From NCBI GenBank assembly GCA_964468815.1, contig CAYXWN010000002.1, forward strand, positions 1 through 64,000: a stretch of DNA of 64,000 nucleotides. The letters run 5' to 3'. The stretch comes from UMGS621 sp964468815 (GTDB lineage: Bacteria > Bacillota > Clostridia > Christensenellales > Borkfalkiaceae). The notes beneath the pieces were generated by a model. The model had not been told where the DNA came from. It worked only from the letters and a program-made list of their open reading frames with translations, and searched no databases. Shown here one piece after another: positions 7,801 to 16,868 of the stretch; within the stretch, counting starts at the first letter, position 1; each line of letters starts with the position of its first letter. A program made the translations under genes and the position numbers.

Positions 7801-10800
7801 TGTCAAAAGTCGTGATCCCGGCGACCGTAAAGGAAATTCACACGGGTGCGTTTGAAAGCAGCAGCATTACCGAATTCGAGTTCGTAAAGGGCGACGAGGA
7901 CGTCCCTTTGACGATCGAATCGTATGCGTTCCGTAAGACGAGAATTTCTTCCATTACGTTGCCCTCTCGTTTGAGTGCGTTCGATTCCTTGATTTTCGAC
8001 GGCTGCACGTCTTTGCAGTCGGTTGAGGTGGACGGAACGCGCGGTAAATACAGTTCGATCGACGGCGCGTTGTGCGAGGACGTAAACGGCGAGGTTACGT
8101 TGGTTTACGTTCCGGTCGGAACAAGAGGCGAGTATGAAATCCCCGTCGGCATTCGCGTGATCGGCAAAAAGGCGTTCGTGAATGCGAAATCGGTTTTGGA
8201 AATCATCATTCCGAAATATATCAAGAAGATTGACGAAGAAGCGTTCAAGGATTTGACTTCCTTGCAAAAGGTAACCTTCGACGGCGACGCGGATTCTCCG
8301 AAATTGAGCATCGAAGAGATGGCGTTCTACGGCTGTACGGCGTTAAAGTCGGTTACGTTGCCCGAAAACTTGGGTAAGTTGGCGCAATATGCGTTCGGCG
8401 GAACGACCAACTTGACTAAAGTTACGGTAACGAGCGGCGACAGTACGACGCTCCAAACGGGTGCGTTCGCAAGTTCCACGTCCGACTTCTACGTGACCGA
8501 ACTTACCATCGGCGCAAACGTCGGCAGTTTTGACGTAGCGGGCGTGTTCGGCGGCGTAAAACTTTCCAAAGTAATCGTCGATTCGAACAACAACTCGTTC
8601 TATGCGACGGACGACGGAATCCTTTTCAATAAAGAGCAAACTGAAATTTTATACTATCCGACGACCAGAACGGGCGGATACGTAATCCCCGAAACGGTAA
8701 CGAAGATCGGGGCGCAAGTGTTTAGAAACAAAATCGCGTTGAGCGCGATCACCATTCCTACAACGGTAAGCGAGATCGGCGACGAGGCGTTCCGCGATTG
8801 CGTGAACCTCACGACGGTAACGTTTGAAACGAGCGAAAGCGCGACGAGCGCGCTCACGATCGGTGCAAGAGCGTTCTTCAATACGAGCGTAAAGACCTTT
8901 ACGATTCCCGAAAGAACGACGACGATCGGCGCGGCGGCGTTCGGCAACACGATGTCCCTTGAAAGCGTGTTCTTGCCGGCTTCTCTGACGAGTTTGGGCG
9001 CGTCCGTATCCGACGTGTTCGACGGTTGCAATCGGTTGAAAGCGGTAACCGTGGCAGAGGGGAACGAAGTATTGGCGTCGATCGACGGCGTGCTTTACGG
9101 CAAGACGGACAACGTAATTACGACTTTGTATTTCTGCCCGAGATATAACGGCGGCAATAACGGCGTAGTCACCGTTCCCGATTCGGTAACGACGATTTGC
9201 GCGAACGCGTTTGAAAACAACAGCGGCGTAACCGAAATTAAGTTCGGTGCGGTTGAAACGATTACGATTGAAACGGGTGCGTTCTCCAACGCGAGAACGC
9301 TCAAAACGTTAAGTCTTCCCGAAGGAATGAAGACGATCGAGGTCGGTTTGGTTTCCGACTGTCCCGCTTTGACGACGATCGTCATTCCGTCCACGGTAAC
9401 GTTGATTAAGCGGAATGCGATTTCCGATTGTCCCGTCTTGACTTCCGTCGTATTCACGGAGGGGAGCGAGGCGTTGACGTTCAATCAAGGCAACGAGTCG
9501 TCGGGTATCATCAATAATTGTCCGCTCTTGACGAGTTTTGAAATTCCGTCGAGAACGACGCGCATTATGGGGTATATGTTTGCGGGCAATACGGCGATCA
9601 AGAGCGTCACGATTCCTGCGAGCGTGACCGATTTCCGTTCCGGAAACTTCTTAAATTGTACCGCTCTCGAAACGGTCGTATTCGATCAGAACAGCACGTT
9701 GACGGAGATCGGAAAAGATGTGTTCAAAAGCTGCACGTCCCTTACGAGCGTAACGTTGCCGAAGAAACTTAAATTTATCGGAAACAATGCGTTCGACGGT
9801 TGTACTTCGCTCACGACGATCACCTTGCCGAGTGCGGTTGTAAGATTGAATCCTTACTCGTTTGCAAACGCAACGAGTTTAACGACGGTCGTTTTGCCGT
9901 CGGACAGCAAGTTGGCGTATATTCAAGATTATGCGTTTTCGGGTTGCCGCAATCTCCGTTCGACGGTAGCGTATACGGACATCGCGGACGCGAACTTCAT
10001 CGTTCCCGAAAGTTTCTGCGGAATCGGCAAGTATGCGTTTGAAAATTGCCGTTCGTTGGAAAACTTTACGTATACGTTGAATGTATCCGGTTTTGGCAGT
10101 TTTGAAACCATCGGCGATTATGCGTTCCGCAACGCGGGCTTGACGTCGTTCGAGATTCCCAACGCCGATTACGATCCCGATGACAGAGAGTCCGTCGAAC
10201 CCACGTTGGGGAAAGCGATCTTTACGGGTTGCAGACGGCTTACGAGAGTAAAAATTCCGATTTGGGTAACCGATCTTACGCCTATTACGACGGGCTGCTC
10301 GTCGATCGGCGTATTCGATATCGCGGAAGGAAACACGAGCTTCTCGTTCGTGAAAGAATCCGAAACCCATTCGGTCATGAAAGACAAGAACGGAAGCGTA
10401 ATCAGCGTACTCGGCAGTTTGCCCGAAACGTACACGGTTGCGGCAGGCACGACGTATATCAACGCGAATGCGTTTGCCAACCAAGATAAAGTAAAGAAAA
10501 TTATTATCCCTGCAAGCGTACAAGTTATCAACGCAGGTGCGTTTAAGAACTGTATGAATCTGGAAACGGTCGAATTTGCCGTGGCGGACGGTGAGCAAAT
10601 TGCGCTTACTTCGATCGCCGCGAATGCGTTCGACGGTTGTCGGAAACTTGCGAATATTGATTTGAGCGCGGCGACCAACCTCAAATCCGTCGGCAATTAT
10701 GCGTTTGCAAATTGCGACGCGCTTACGAGTTTGACGCTCCCTGCAAGCGTAGATAGCCTCGGCACGTATTTGTTCCGCAATTCGGGCTTGACTTCGTTTA

Positions 10801-13787
10801 AGATCCCTGCAGACGTTACGCGCATCGCGGACTATACGTTCAGCGGCTGTGCAAATCTCGAAAGCGTAACGCTGAACAGCAACTTGACCGCGATCGGCAA
10901 GTATGCGTTCGATGGTTGCGTAAGCCTTACGGAAATCGATTTCTCCGGACTGAACGGGGCTGTCGCGATCGGCGAAAGAGCGTTCAACAACGCAGGCTTG
11001 GTAAGCGTAACGCTGAATTCCAAGATTGCTTCGGTTGCCAAGTATGCGTTCGCAAACAACGCGAACTTGCGTTCGGTAATCGTATCCGCGAACGTTCTTA
11101 CGAATGCGAACGTCTTCGAGAACTGTAAGGCACTTGCGAGCGTAACGTTGTCGAACGTGACGTCGATCGGACAATATACGTTCCGTTACTGCGAAAGCCT
11201 TACGGAAATCGTGTTCCCCGAATCGCTCACCGCGATCGGAACAGACGCGTTCAACGGAACGTCGATCACGAGCGTAGTTCTTCCCAAGGATTTAACTTCT
11301 TTCTCGTTTAGCGGTTGCTCCTTGTTGGAAAGCGTTACGTTCAGCACGGAATCCAAGTTGGCTATCGTTCCGAACAGCGCATTCCAGAATTGCGTAAACT
11401 TAAAGAGTATTGCCATTCCGTCTACGGTTACGAGAATCGATAATTCTGCGTTCTACGGTTGTACTTCTCTTTCCAAGTTCAATATAAACGGTGCGAAACT
11501 CTCTTCGATCGGCAGTTATGCGTTCCAGAATTGCGAAAAGTTGACTTCGTTTGAACTTCCGCAAGATAACCCCGATTTCCGCCTTGAAGGATGGACGTTC
11601 ATGAACAGCGGACTTACTTCGATTATCTTGCCGAAACTGACGAAGGGCTATCAAAAGGAAACGTTCAAGGGCTGCGTTGCGTTGGCGAGCGTAACCTTGA
11701 ACGGCGAAATAGACCGTCTTGCAGAAGGATTCTTCTCCGGTTGTACCGCGTTAAAGACGATCGAATTGCCCGAAAATATTCAACTCGACGTATCGATCTT
11801 TGAGAACAGCGGTCTTACGAACATCGTGATTCCCGAGGGCGCGAGCATTGCAAACGTCAGTTATAAGCAGAAATATTTCATGGGTTGTAAAGATCTCGTT
11901 TCGGTTGAGATCAAAGCGCCGTGGACGGAAGTTTACATGAACATGTTCAACGGCTGCGAAAAACTCGAAACGATCGTATTGCCCGAAACGATTCAGCAGA
12001 TCGGCGCGGCGGCATTCAAGGGCTGCGTAAACTTAAAGTCAATTGATTTGACCAACGTTTCCACGGTGGAAATGAATGCGTTCTACGGTTGTTCCGGTTT
12101 GGAGAGCGTGGAACTTACGGGCGTTGTATCGGCGAAGAACCTCGGCATTTATGCCTTTACCGACTGTACGGCATTGCGCAGCGTCACGTTCTCGAACGAA
12201 CTGACCGAGATTGCCAATTACGCGTTCAGCGGCTGCACGAGTTTAATGAACGTCGTATTGCCGAACGCGCTTACTACGATCGGAACGGGTGCGTTCCAAG
12301 ACTGCTCGAGCATAACGGCGATTCGGTTGCCCGACGCGTTGACGACGTTGAATGCTTCCGCGTTCCGCGGAGCAGGGTTGACCGCGTTGCATATTACGAA
12401 GGACGTCGCTACGATCGACTCGCTTGCCATTGCTTGCCCGAACCTTGTAGACATCACGGTTTCTACGGAAAACGCGATGTTTGAAATGGAGGACGGCTTG
12501 CTTTGTAAGGGCAACACCATTCTCTTCTATCCGATGAACGACGTGGTACAAGACGGCGTGTTGGATATGGGCATTTTGTCCGTTCCTGTCGGAAAGACCT
12601 TTGCGAGCGGCGCGTTGTTGGCGTCCGGCGTAACGAAAGTAATCGTGCCGTCAACGATCGCGAACATTTCGGACTATATGTTCCAAGGTTGCGTGGGCTT
12701 GACCGAAATCGAAATCGCAGAGGGCGTAACTTTGATCGGCAACTATGCGTTCTACGGTTGTACCGATTTGGAATCCATTACCATTCCGAACAGCATAAGA
12801 TCGATCGGTAATTCTGCGTTCTACGGTTGCTCCGCTTTGAAAGAGGTGATCATCTCCGAAGATAGTACGTTGACTTCAATCGGCTCGAATGCGTTCTACG
12901 GTTGTGCAGAACTCGCGACGATGACGATTCCGCAATCCATTCGCAGTATCGGAAGCAATGCGTTTTATAATTGCTATGAAATGAAGATCGACGTCGTTCT
13001 TCCCGACGGATATCAATTCGACCGCAACGATGATTACGGTTCTTCTTCCGCATATGCGTACAGTGCGTTCAATTCGACCGCGTTTGCATACAGCGGAATC
13101 AGAAGCATCGAATTCCCTGCCGGCGTGAAGTTGCTCGGAGAATCGGAAGATCGGGAATGCTTAGTTCCTTATTCGTGTGATGCTGCGTTCGTCGGTTGCA
13201 AGAATTTGGAAAAGGTTGTAATGAACGGTGTGGAAGTGATCGGCGCATATGCTTTCAAAGACTGTACGAGTTTGAAAGAAGTCGTATTCTCGTCTAATCT
13301 GAAAAAGATTGCTTCATTTGCGTTCCAAAACAGCGGTTTGGAAGAAGTCACGATTCCGGCAAGCGTAACGCAATTCGGAAATAATATTTTCGACAGTTGC
13401 AAGAGTTTAAAGAAAGTTACGTTTGCGGAAGGTCTTGTTTCTACGGAAACTTATATCTCCGACGATTGGGGCTTTGAAGATTTAGTGCATTGGGAAGACG
13501 CTACTTTGGGTGCGTTCTTCAGCGGTTGTACTTCTTTGGAAACGGTAATCTTTCCGTCTACGTTGGAGTACGTCGAAGAATACATGTTCCGCGGCTGCAC
13601 GGGCTTGAAGAAGATCGTGATTCCCGAATATGCAAGTCTTTCCGGCTCGGTATTCTACAAAACGTCTGCAGACTTAGTGATCTACGCGGAAGCGAGTGCT
13701 GCTGTCGTTGTCGAAACTTGGTCGAGCAGATGGAATCAAGGCTTTAACGGAACGATTGTCTACGGATATCGGGAAATTACGGAATAA
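4878..13787 (+). CDS. Giant BspA-like lipoprotein with InlB-type, Fn3-like and many LRR_5 repeats, 2969 aa
   Basis: This is a predicted surface-exposed adhesin or binding lipoprotein. A basic, hydrophobic signal peptide ends at a lipobox-like AVAC with Cys29. A short beta domain follows (about 35-115), then two InlB/Flg_new-type repeats (about 117-265, typical GWY and LYA motifs), three to four fibronectin-III-like domains (about 340-670, e.g. LVWNQVANATSYVVK) and two more InlB-type repeats (about 670-820). From about 824 to the C-terminus the protein is LRR_5 repeats of 22-24 residues (pattern IGxxAFxxCxxLxxVxLP), broken by inserts such as SIDGVLYG; by length this is roughly 80-90 repeats. 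The end (ETWSSRWNQG) is a normal BspA-type cap, so the gene looks complete. GGGAGG precedes the ATG. The ligand is unknown. DNA repeats (GCGTTCTACGGTTG) recur inside the gene. Confidence 0.93.
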   Translation: MKNKIGKRFILCVCFLMMLSALTFGAVACGKEEESSLPGEGELAGVWYCDVENEEYLITLNGNMFTMLLGDETVFGAYSYDGAQLSLTLAESQATALYQDGVLTLRYNNATYAFLRKINYTVTYDVNGGSAVASTTVVNGRTLSEPIEPMKENCNFVGWYADSEFKVPFAFGVTPITSDVTLYARFVDAFAGENVYSATLYVDGEVYGTEKTISGKLFNLPAPEKSGATFAGWWTSDLRDGEKLTAKYEDQTIYENINLYAVWQGKALELSVSASGANWASKGVNKSYKVKISDSNGTVLNGNGNGETTGETSYAFDFTKQAAGEYTVEVTVDGETTTAYSRNKSLARVSIFSVAEPSVLIFNAVENAEKYIVTVECGDETHVHTDVDNGLSAFYDFKSCTMQKGGIKFTVTAVADGYLSSTSETFVYSRDLEAVTGLTVDKENETLVWNQVANATSYVVKVVCDGKEYTNNVGLTTSYSLKFYAGELSIEVYPVADGYNSPQASTLSYTKSTLVSPTNLALSGKTLSWDAVDGAVSYVVKIGDNTFEATTNSFVLTDAHYDQNKEKCQVSVKAVGATESVSSVYSDAITVRFKGMPTVVYENGVLSWESVVSARKYGVQVNGGAIKEVSGDYASAEITLTKAGVNSISVCYYDEAGAQSAWSTVSVTAYQITFRELLDEATSVGSIFKAYGDPVTYPVSVCSGYTFGGWYDAQGGSNGGGKKYEDGTYTLKADVTLYAYWIANAYEAKLNAGEGNTGAQEQETVYYKKEYKLSVPTNKDAVYAFAGWYTAENGRGVQYTDETGASVTVWNDKGNVTLYAYWVKALEFTLLNDGTYSVSKGSQIDLIAFTELKVPTTYNGKKVTRVDSFAYCTQLLKVEIPDTIETVMIAVDGGNGAGSAFQGCSSLQEVVVYCENQDEHATHKTVYSSADGVLLYNNEFTGLEVKFVPLSRQGTFVIPEGVTVIPTNAFKNSRLSKVVIPATVKEIHTGAFESSSITEFEFVKGDEDVPLTIESYAFRKTRISSITLPSRLSAFDSLIFDGCTSLQSVEVDGTRGKYSSIDGALCEDVNGEVTLVYVPVGTRGEYEIPVGIRVIGKKAFVNAKSVLEIIIPKYIKKIDEEAFKDLTSLQKVTFDGDADSPKLSIEEMAFYGCTALKSVTLPENLGKLAQYAFGGTTNLTKVTVTSGDSTTLQTGAFASSTSDFYVTELTIGANVGSFDVAGVFGGVKLSKVIVDSNNNSFYATDDGILFNKEQTEILYYPTTRTGGYVIPETVTKIGAQVFRNKIALSAITIPTTVSEIGDEAFRDCVNLTTVTFETSESATSALTIGARAFFNTSVKTFTIPERTTTIGAAAFGNTMSLESVFLPASLTSLGASVSDVFDGCNRLKAVTVAEGNEVLASIDGVLYGKTDNVITTLYFCPRYNGGNNGVVTVPDSVTTICANAFENNSGVTEIKFGAVETITIETGAFSNARTLKTLSLPEGMKTIEVGLVSDCPALTTIVIPSTVTLIKRNAISDCPVLTSVVFTEGSEALTFNQGNESSGIINNCPLLTSFEIPSRTTRIMGYMFAGNTAIKSVTIPASVTDFRSGNFLNCTALETVVFDQNSTLTEIGKDVFKSCTSLTSVTLPKKLKFIGNNAFDGCTSLTTITLPSAVVRLNPYSFANATSLTTVVLPSDSKLAYIQDYAFSGCRNLRSTVAYTDIADANFIVPESFCGIGKYAFENCRSLENFTYTLNVSGFGSFETIGDYAFRNAGLTSFEIPNADYDPDDRESVEPTLGKAIFTGCRRLTRVKIPIWVTDLTPITTGCSSIGVFDIAEGNTSFSFVKESETHSVMKDKNGSVISVLGSLPETYTVAAGTTYINANAFANQDKVKKIIIPASVQVINAGAFKNCMNLETVEFAVADGEQIALTSIAANAFDGCRKLANIDLSAATNLKSVGNYAFANCDALTSLTLPASVDSLGTYLFRNSGLTSFKIPADVTRIADYTFSGCANLESVTLNSNLTAIGKYAFDGCVSLTEIDFSGLNGAVAIGERAFNNAGLVSVTLNSKIASVAKYAFANNANLRSVIVSANVLTNANVFENCKALASVTLSNVTSIGQYTFRYCESLTEIVFPESLTAIGTDAFNGTSITSVVLPKDLTSFSFSGCSLLESVTFSTESKLAIVPNSAFQNCVNLKSIAIPSTVTRIDNSAFYGCTSLSKFNINGAKLSSIGSYAFQNCEKLTSFELPQDNPDFRLEGWTFMNSGLTSIILPKLTKGYQKETFKGCVALASVTLNGEIDRLAEGFFSGCTALKTIELPENIQLDVSIFENSGLTNIVIPEGASIANVSYKQKYFMGCKDLVSVEIKAPWTEVYMNMFNGCEKLETIVLPETIQQIGAAAFKGCVNLKSIDLTNVSTVEMNAFYGCSGLESVELTGVVSAKNLGIYAFTDCTALRSVTFSNELTEIANYAFSGCTSLMNVVLPNALTTIGTGAFQDCSSITAIRLPDALTTLNASAFRGAGLTALHITKDVATIDSLAIACPNLVDITVSTENAMFEMEDGLLCKGNTILFYPMNDVVQDGVLDMGILSVPVGKTFASGALLASGVTKVIVPSTIANISDYMFQGCVGLTEIEIAEGVTLIGNYAFYGCTDLESITIPNSIRSIGNSAFYGCSALKEVIISEDSTLTSIGSNAFYGCAELATMTIPQSIRSIGSNAFYNCYEMKIDVVLPDGYQFDRNDDYGSSSAYAYSAFNSTAFAYSGIRSIEFPAGVKLLGESEDRECLVPYSCDAAFVGCKNLEKVVMNGVEVIGAYAFKDCTSLKEVVFSSNLKKIASFAFQNSGLEEVTIPASVTQFGNNIFDSCKSLKKVTFAEGLVSTETYISDDWGFEDLVHWEDATLGAFFSGCTSLETVIFPSTLEYVEEYMFRGCTGLKKIVIPEYASLSGSVFYKTSADLVIYAEASAAVVVETWSSRWNQGFNGTIVYGYREITE

Positions 13788-13890
13788 AGCCGAGATTTTT
13801 GCGGGAATAAAGAATAAAAAACCTCCCTTTCGTCGCTGTAAGGCGAAAGGGAGATTTGCGTGTAAAGAGAACGAAAAAAAGGAGGCACTT
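13788..13890 (+). promoter_or_regulatory. Intercistronic hairpin that could compete with the next ribosome binding site
   Basis: A 10-base-pair stem CTCCCTTTCG/CGAAAGGGAG (13823-13832 and 13844-13853) is not followed by a U-tract, so it is not a clear terminator. Its 5' arm contains ACCTCCCTTT (13821-13830), which could alternatively pair, with one bulge, to AAAGGAGG (13878-13885), the ribosome binding site of the following gene. Confidence 0.4.
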
Positions 13891-14901
13891 ATGGAGTATA
13901 AGGAACTTCGTGGACAAAGCGGACGGCTGCGTTCGGAGGCGATTTTTAAGTCGTGCATGGCAGGTTTTGCGATTGCGTTCGGCTTAGTAACGATCGTTTC
14001 CGCGTTGTTCTGGTATTTCGGCGTTCCGTACGTCTGGCTCAGCGGCGTGATTTTGCTTGCGGTCGGCGGCGGTTTGTCGGTTGTGTTTTACGTTTGGAAA
14101 TTCAAACCGTCTGCAAAGGCTAACGCAAAGCGAATCGATAAACTCGGCTTAGACGAGCGGTTGCTCACCATGAATTATTTAGAGGGTGACGATTCGTATA
14201 TCGCGGAGCGACAACGCGCGGACGCGCAAGCGGCTTTGGAAAAGGTCAATGCTAAGCGGATTAAATTTGATATTTCCGCAACTATTATCGTCGTGCTTGC
14301 AATTGCGGCGGCGTTCGGATTGGGGATGACTTCCGTTTCCGTATTAAGCGCTGCCGGAGTAATTGAGAGCGGAAAGGAAATCGTCAATCGTTGGACGGCG
14401 GTGGAAAAGCCCTTTTTCGAACTTACTTACGACGTAAAAGGCGGCGGTATCATTAACGGAGATATGGCACAATTGATAGAAGAGGGCAACGATGCTTCGG
14501 GCGTACTTGCGATCGCGGACGACGATTGGGTGTTCTACGCTTGGTCGGACGGATTGAAAAATCCGTATCGGGAGGATCGCGTAGTCGTGGCTTCGGCAAC
14601 GTACGTGGCGATCTTTAAGGAAATCGATCCTGGCAACGTGACGGAAGAAGAAGACCCAGAAGAGGGCTTGCCGAGCATGGAAGAAACTTTAGCGAATAGC
14701 GGAACTGACGTACCAGGTCCTTCCGGCGGTGGCGGAAATTGGAATCCGAGCAATCAAGTCTACGACGGAGAAACGTATTACGGCGGTTCGACGTACGAAA
14801 ACGCCTTAGAGGACGTAAAAGAAGAACTTTCGCAAAGAGATGACATTCCGGATGACCTCAAAGACGCGATCGGCGATTATTTCGATACGATCAAGCAGTA
14901 A
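13891..14901 (+). CDS. Membrane protein of the MoxR/VWA operon, 336 aa, family not recognised
   Basis: The protein has two adjacent membrane segments (about 20-65), a charged cytosolic stretch, a third membrane segment (about 128-152), and an outward region with an InlB-like motif (LTYDVKGGGIINGD). Next come a Gly/Pro-rich linker and a C-terminal segment ending IPDDLKDAIGDYFDTIKQ. That ending resembles the (P)xxYxxxVxDYF tails of large membrane proteins encoded in MoxR-VWA loci; this is a resemblance only. The ATG is chosen because AAAAAAAGGAGG lies 6 bases upstream; the frame is open further upstream without such a site. It is followed after 27 bases by moxR, so a role with the MoxR ATPase is likely. 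No enzyme motif is seen. Confidence 0.75.
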   Translation: MEYKELRGQSGRLRSEAIFKSCMAGFAIAFGLVTIVSALFWYFGVPYVWLSGVILLAVGGGLSVVFYVWKFKPSAKANAKRIDKLGLDERLLTMNYLEGDDSYIAERQRADAQAALEKVNAKRIKFDISATIIVVLAIAAAFGLGMTSVSVLSAAGVIESGKEIVNRWTAVEKPFFELTYDVKGGGIINGDMAQLIEEGNDASGVLAIADDDWVFYAWSDGLKNPYREDRVVVASATYVAIFKEIDPGNVTEEEDPEEGLPSMEETLANSGTDVPGPSGGGGNWNPSNQVYDGETYYGGSTYENALEDVKEELSQRDDIPDDLKDAIGDYFDTIKQ

Positions 14902-14928
14902 AATCATTTAGAAAGGAAGAAGATAGAA

Positions 14929-15927
14929 ATGGTGACAGAAAAAGACATCGAGCAATTTTGCGGACAATGTAAAAATATTTTCGAGCAGGTTTCGCGCGAC
15001 GTGGTAGGGCAGAAAGAAGTTGTCGAAGGAACGATTATCGCAATGATCGCCGGCGGCAACGTTTTGTTGGAAGGCGTGCCCGGCGTCGGCAAAACGCGTT
15101 TGGTAAGAACGCTCGGCAGAGTGTTCGATTTGCCCTTTTCCCGTATTCAGTTTACGCCCGATTTGATGCCGGCGGACGTTACGGGTACGAATATTATCGT
15201 AAAAGACGAGAACGGTAATTCTTCGTTCGATTTCCAAGCAGGACCGATTTTCAGTAATATCGTCCTTGCCGACGAAATCAACCGCGCTACGCCGAAAACG
15301 CAGTCCGCGTTGCTGGAAGCCATGCAAGAACATACGGTTACGGTTATGGGCGTATCCAGAAAATTGCAAGAGCCGTTCTTCGTGCTCGCCACGCAGAACC
15401 CGATCGAGCAAGACGGTACGTATCCCTTGCCCGAAGCGCAAATGGACCGTTTTATGTTTAAGTTGATCGTTCCGAATCCCTCTCTCGACGAGTTGATGCA
15501 GATCGTCGACATGACGCAAAAGACGATGGAAGAAAAGGCGGATCGCGCTTGTACGGGCGAGGAACTTTTGAGAATGAGAGCGACGGCGAATCAAATTCCC
15601 GTTGCGGAAGAAGTGCTCCGTTACGCGATGGTGATGACGAGCGCGACGCACCCCGACAGCGAGTGTTCGACGGAAGCGGCGAAAAAGTATATCCGCGTCG
15701 GCGCAAGTCCGCGTGCGGGACAAGCGATGATTTCCGCGGCAAAAGTAAAGGCGTTAATCAAGGGCAGATTCAACGTGGCGTATTCGGATATCGACGAACT
15801 TGCGTATCCCGTACTTCGTCACCGTATTAAGATGAATTTCGAGGCGATCGCGGAGCGGATTTCTCCGGACGACGTAATTAAAATGATCGTAGCGGAAGTG
15901 AGTAAGAACCCCAAGTACAAAAAGTGA
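14929..15927 (+). CDS. MoxR-family AAA+ ATPase, 332 aa
   Basis: It is a cytosolic AAA+ ATPase of the MoxR type, a family that acts as a chaperone-like factor in maturation of protein complexes, usually with VWA-domain partners. Visible are Walker A GVPGVGKTR (49-57), Walker B IVLADEIN (111-118), the family signature around FSRIQFTPDLMPAD, a sensor region with ATQNPIEQDGTYPLPEAQ, and the C-terminal lid. Length is normal. GAAAGGAAG precedes the ATG. It lies within a tight cluster with a membrane protein upstream and DUF58 and two VWA proteins downstream, the usual MoxR neighbourhood. The specific client is unknown. Confidence 0.95.
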   Translation: MVTEKDIEQFCGQCKNIFEQVSRDVVGQKEVVEGTIIAMIAGGNVLLEGVPGVGKTRLVRTLGRVFDLPFSRIQFTPDLMPADVTGTNIIVKDENGNSSFDFQAGPIFSNIVLADEINRATPKTQSALLEAMQEHTVTVMGVSRKLQEPFFVLATQNPIEQDGTYPLPEAQMDRFMFKLIVPNPSLDELMQIVDMTQKTMEEKADRACTGEELLRMRATANQIPVAEEVLRYAMVMTSATHPDSECSTEAAKKYIRVGASPRAGQAMISAAKVKALIKGRFNVAYSDIDELAYPVLRHRIKMNFEAIAERISPDDVIKMIVAEVSKNPKYKK

Positions 15928-15968
15928 CGGGGCGTGTAGGAAAAACAATATCGGAGTTAGAGTCATAA

Positions 15969-16868
15969 ATGAAGGGTTTTTACTTAAATGATCAGTTTTT
16001 CAGCCGTTTGGAAACGCTTTCATTGAATTTAAGATCGAACCTTTCCGGGTATTTCGGGGGGAAACATTTGGTTTCCACCTACGGGCAAACGGTGGAGTTT
16101 GCCGATTACAGGGAATATCGGTTGGGTGACGATATCAGAAGAATTGATTGGAATTTGTACAGTCGGTTCGAAAAATATTTCTTGAAACTGTTCACGGACG
16201 AAAGACAAATGCAAGTACAGATCTTTTTAGACTGTTCTGCTTCCATGGGAAAAGATAACGTTCGGAAGTCTGCATATGCGGTGGCAACGGCTGCCGCTTT
16301 GGGCTTTTTAGCCGTGCACAATACGGACAAAGTGACGTTCAACTTAATGAAAGGCGAACGTTCCGAAAATCCGTTCGGAACGTTGATCGGGAAGCAATCC
16401 TTTTTCAGAGCGGTCGGCACGTTAGAGGAACTTGCGTTTGATGGTTCTGCCGATATTGAAAAATGCGTGACTTCTTGCCCCGATACGAGCGCGAACAGCG
16501 GCTTGACCGTGATTATTTCCGATTTCTTTACCGAAAGCAATTGGAAAAAAGCGGTGGATTATTTATGTTATAAAAAGAGGCAGGTTTTACTCGTGCAGAT
16601 TTTATCTCCCGAAGAGGACGATCCGACCTACGACGGACGGGTGAATTTAATTGATTCGGAAGCGGAAGATATTTCTGACGGGAAGAATATGAAAATACGG
16701 ATTACGCGGGGCGCGTTACAAGCGTACGCGGAAGCCTTGGCAGATTTTAAGAAAGATATTACGACTTTTTGTTCGAAGCGCGGCGTCGATTTCATTTCCG
16801 TCCGTTCGGACACTCCCATCGAGCGCGTGTTGTTCGGGGAATTGTTGAAGGCAGGTATAATGGAATGA
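15969..16868 (+). CDS. DUF58 domain protein (VWA-like), 299 aa
   Basis: The protein matches the DUF58 family found next to moxR genes. The conserved block YRLGDDIRRIDWNLYSR is at 50-66, followed by a VWA-like fold with a MIDAS-type motif DCSAS (88-92). DUF58 proteins are thought to work with MoxR ATPases; the biochemical role is not established. It starts 41 bases after moxR and its stop overlaps the next start (ATGA), so translational coupling is likely. Confidence 0.93.
   Translation: MKGFYLNDQFFSRLETLSLNLRSNLSGYFGGKHLVSTYGQTVEFADYREYRLGDDIRRIDWNLYSRFEKYFLKLFTDERQMQVQIFLDCSASMGKDNVRKSAYAVATAAALGFLAVHNTDKVTFNLMKGERSENPFGTLIGKQSFFRAVGTLEELAFDGSADIEKCVTSCPDTSANSGLTVIISDFFTESNWKKAVDYLCYKKRQVLLVQILSPEEDDPTYDGRVNLIDSEAEDISDGKNMKIRITRGALQAYAEALADFKKDITTFCSKRGVDFISVRSDTPIERVLFGELLKAGIME

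Noticed and set aside
5607..11174. Several long minus-strand open frames inside the giant LRR gene
   Set aside because: They have no ribosome binding sites, give Arg-rich low-complexity products and only mirror the repeated codons of the plus-strand gene.
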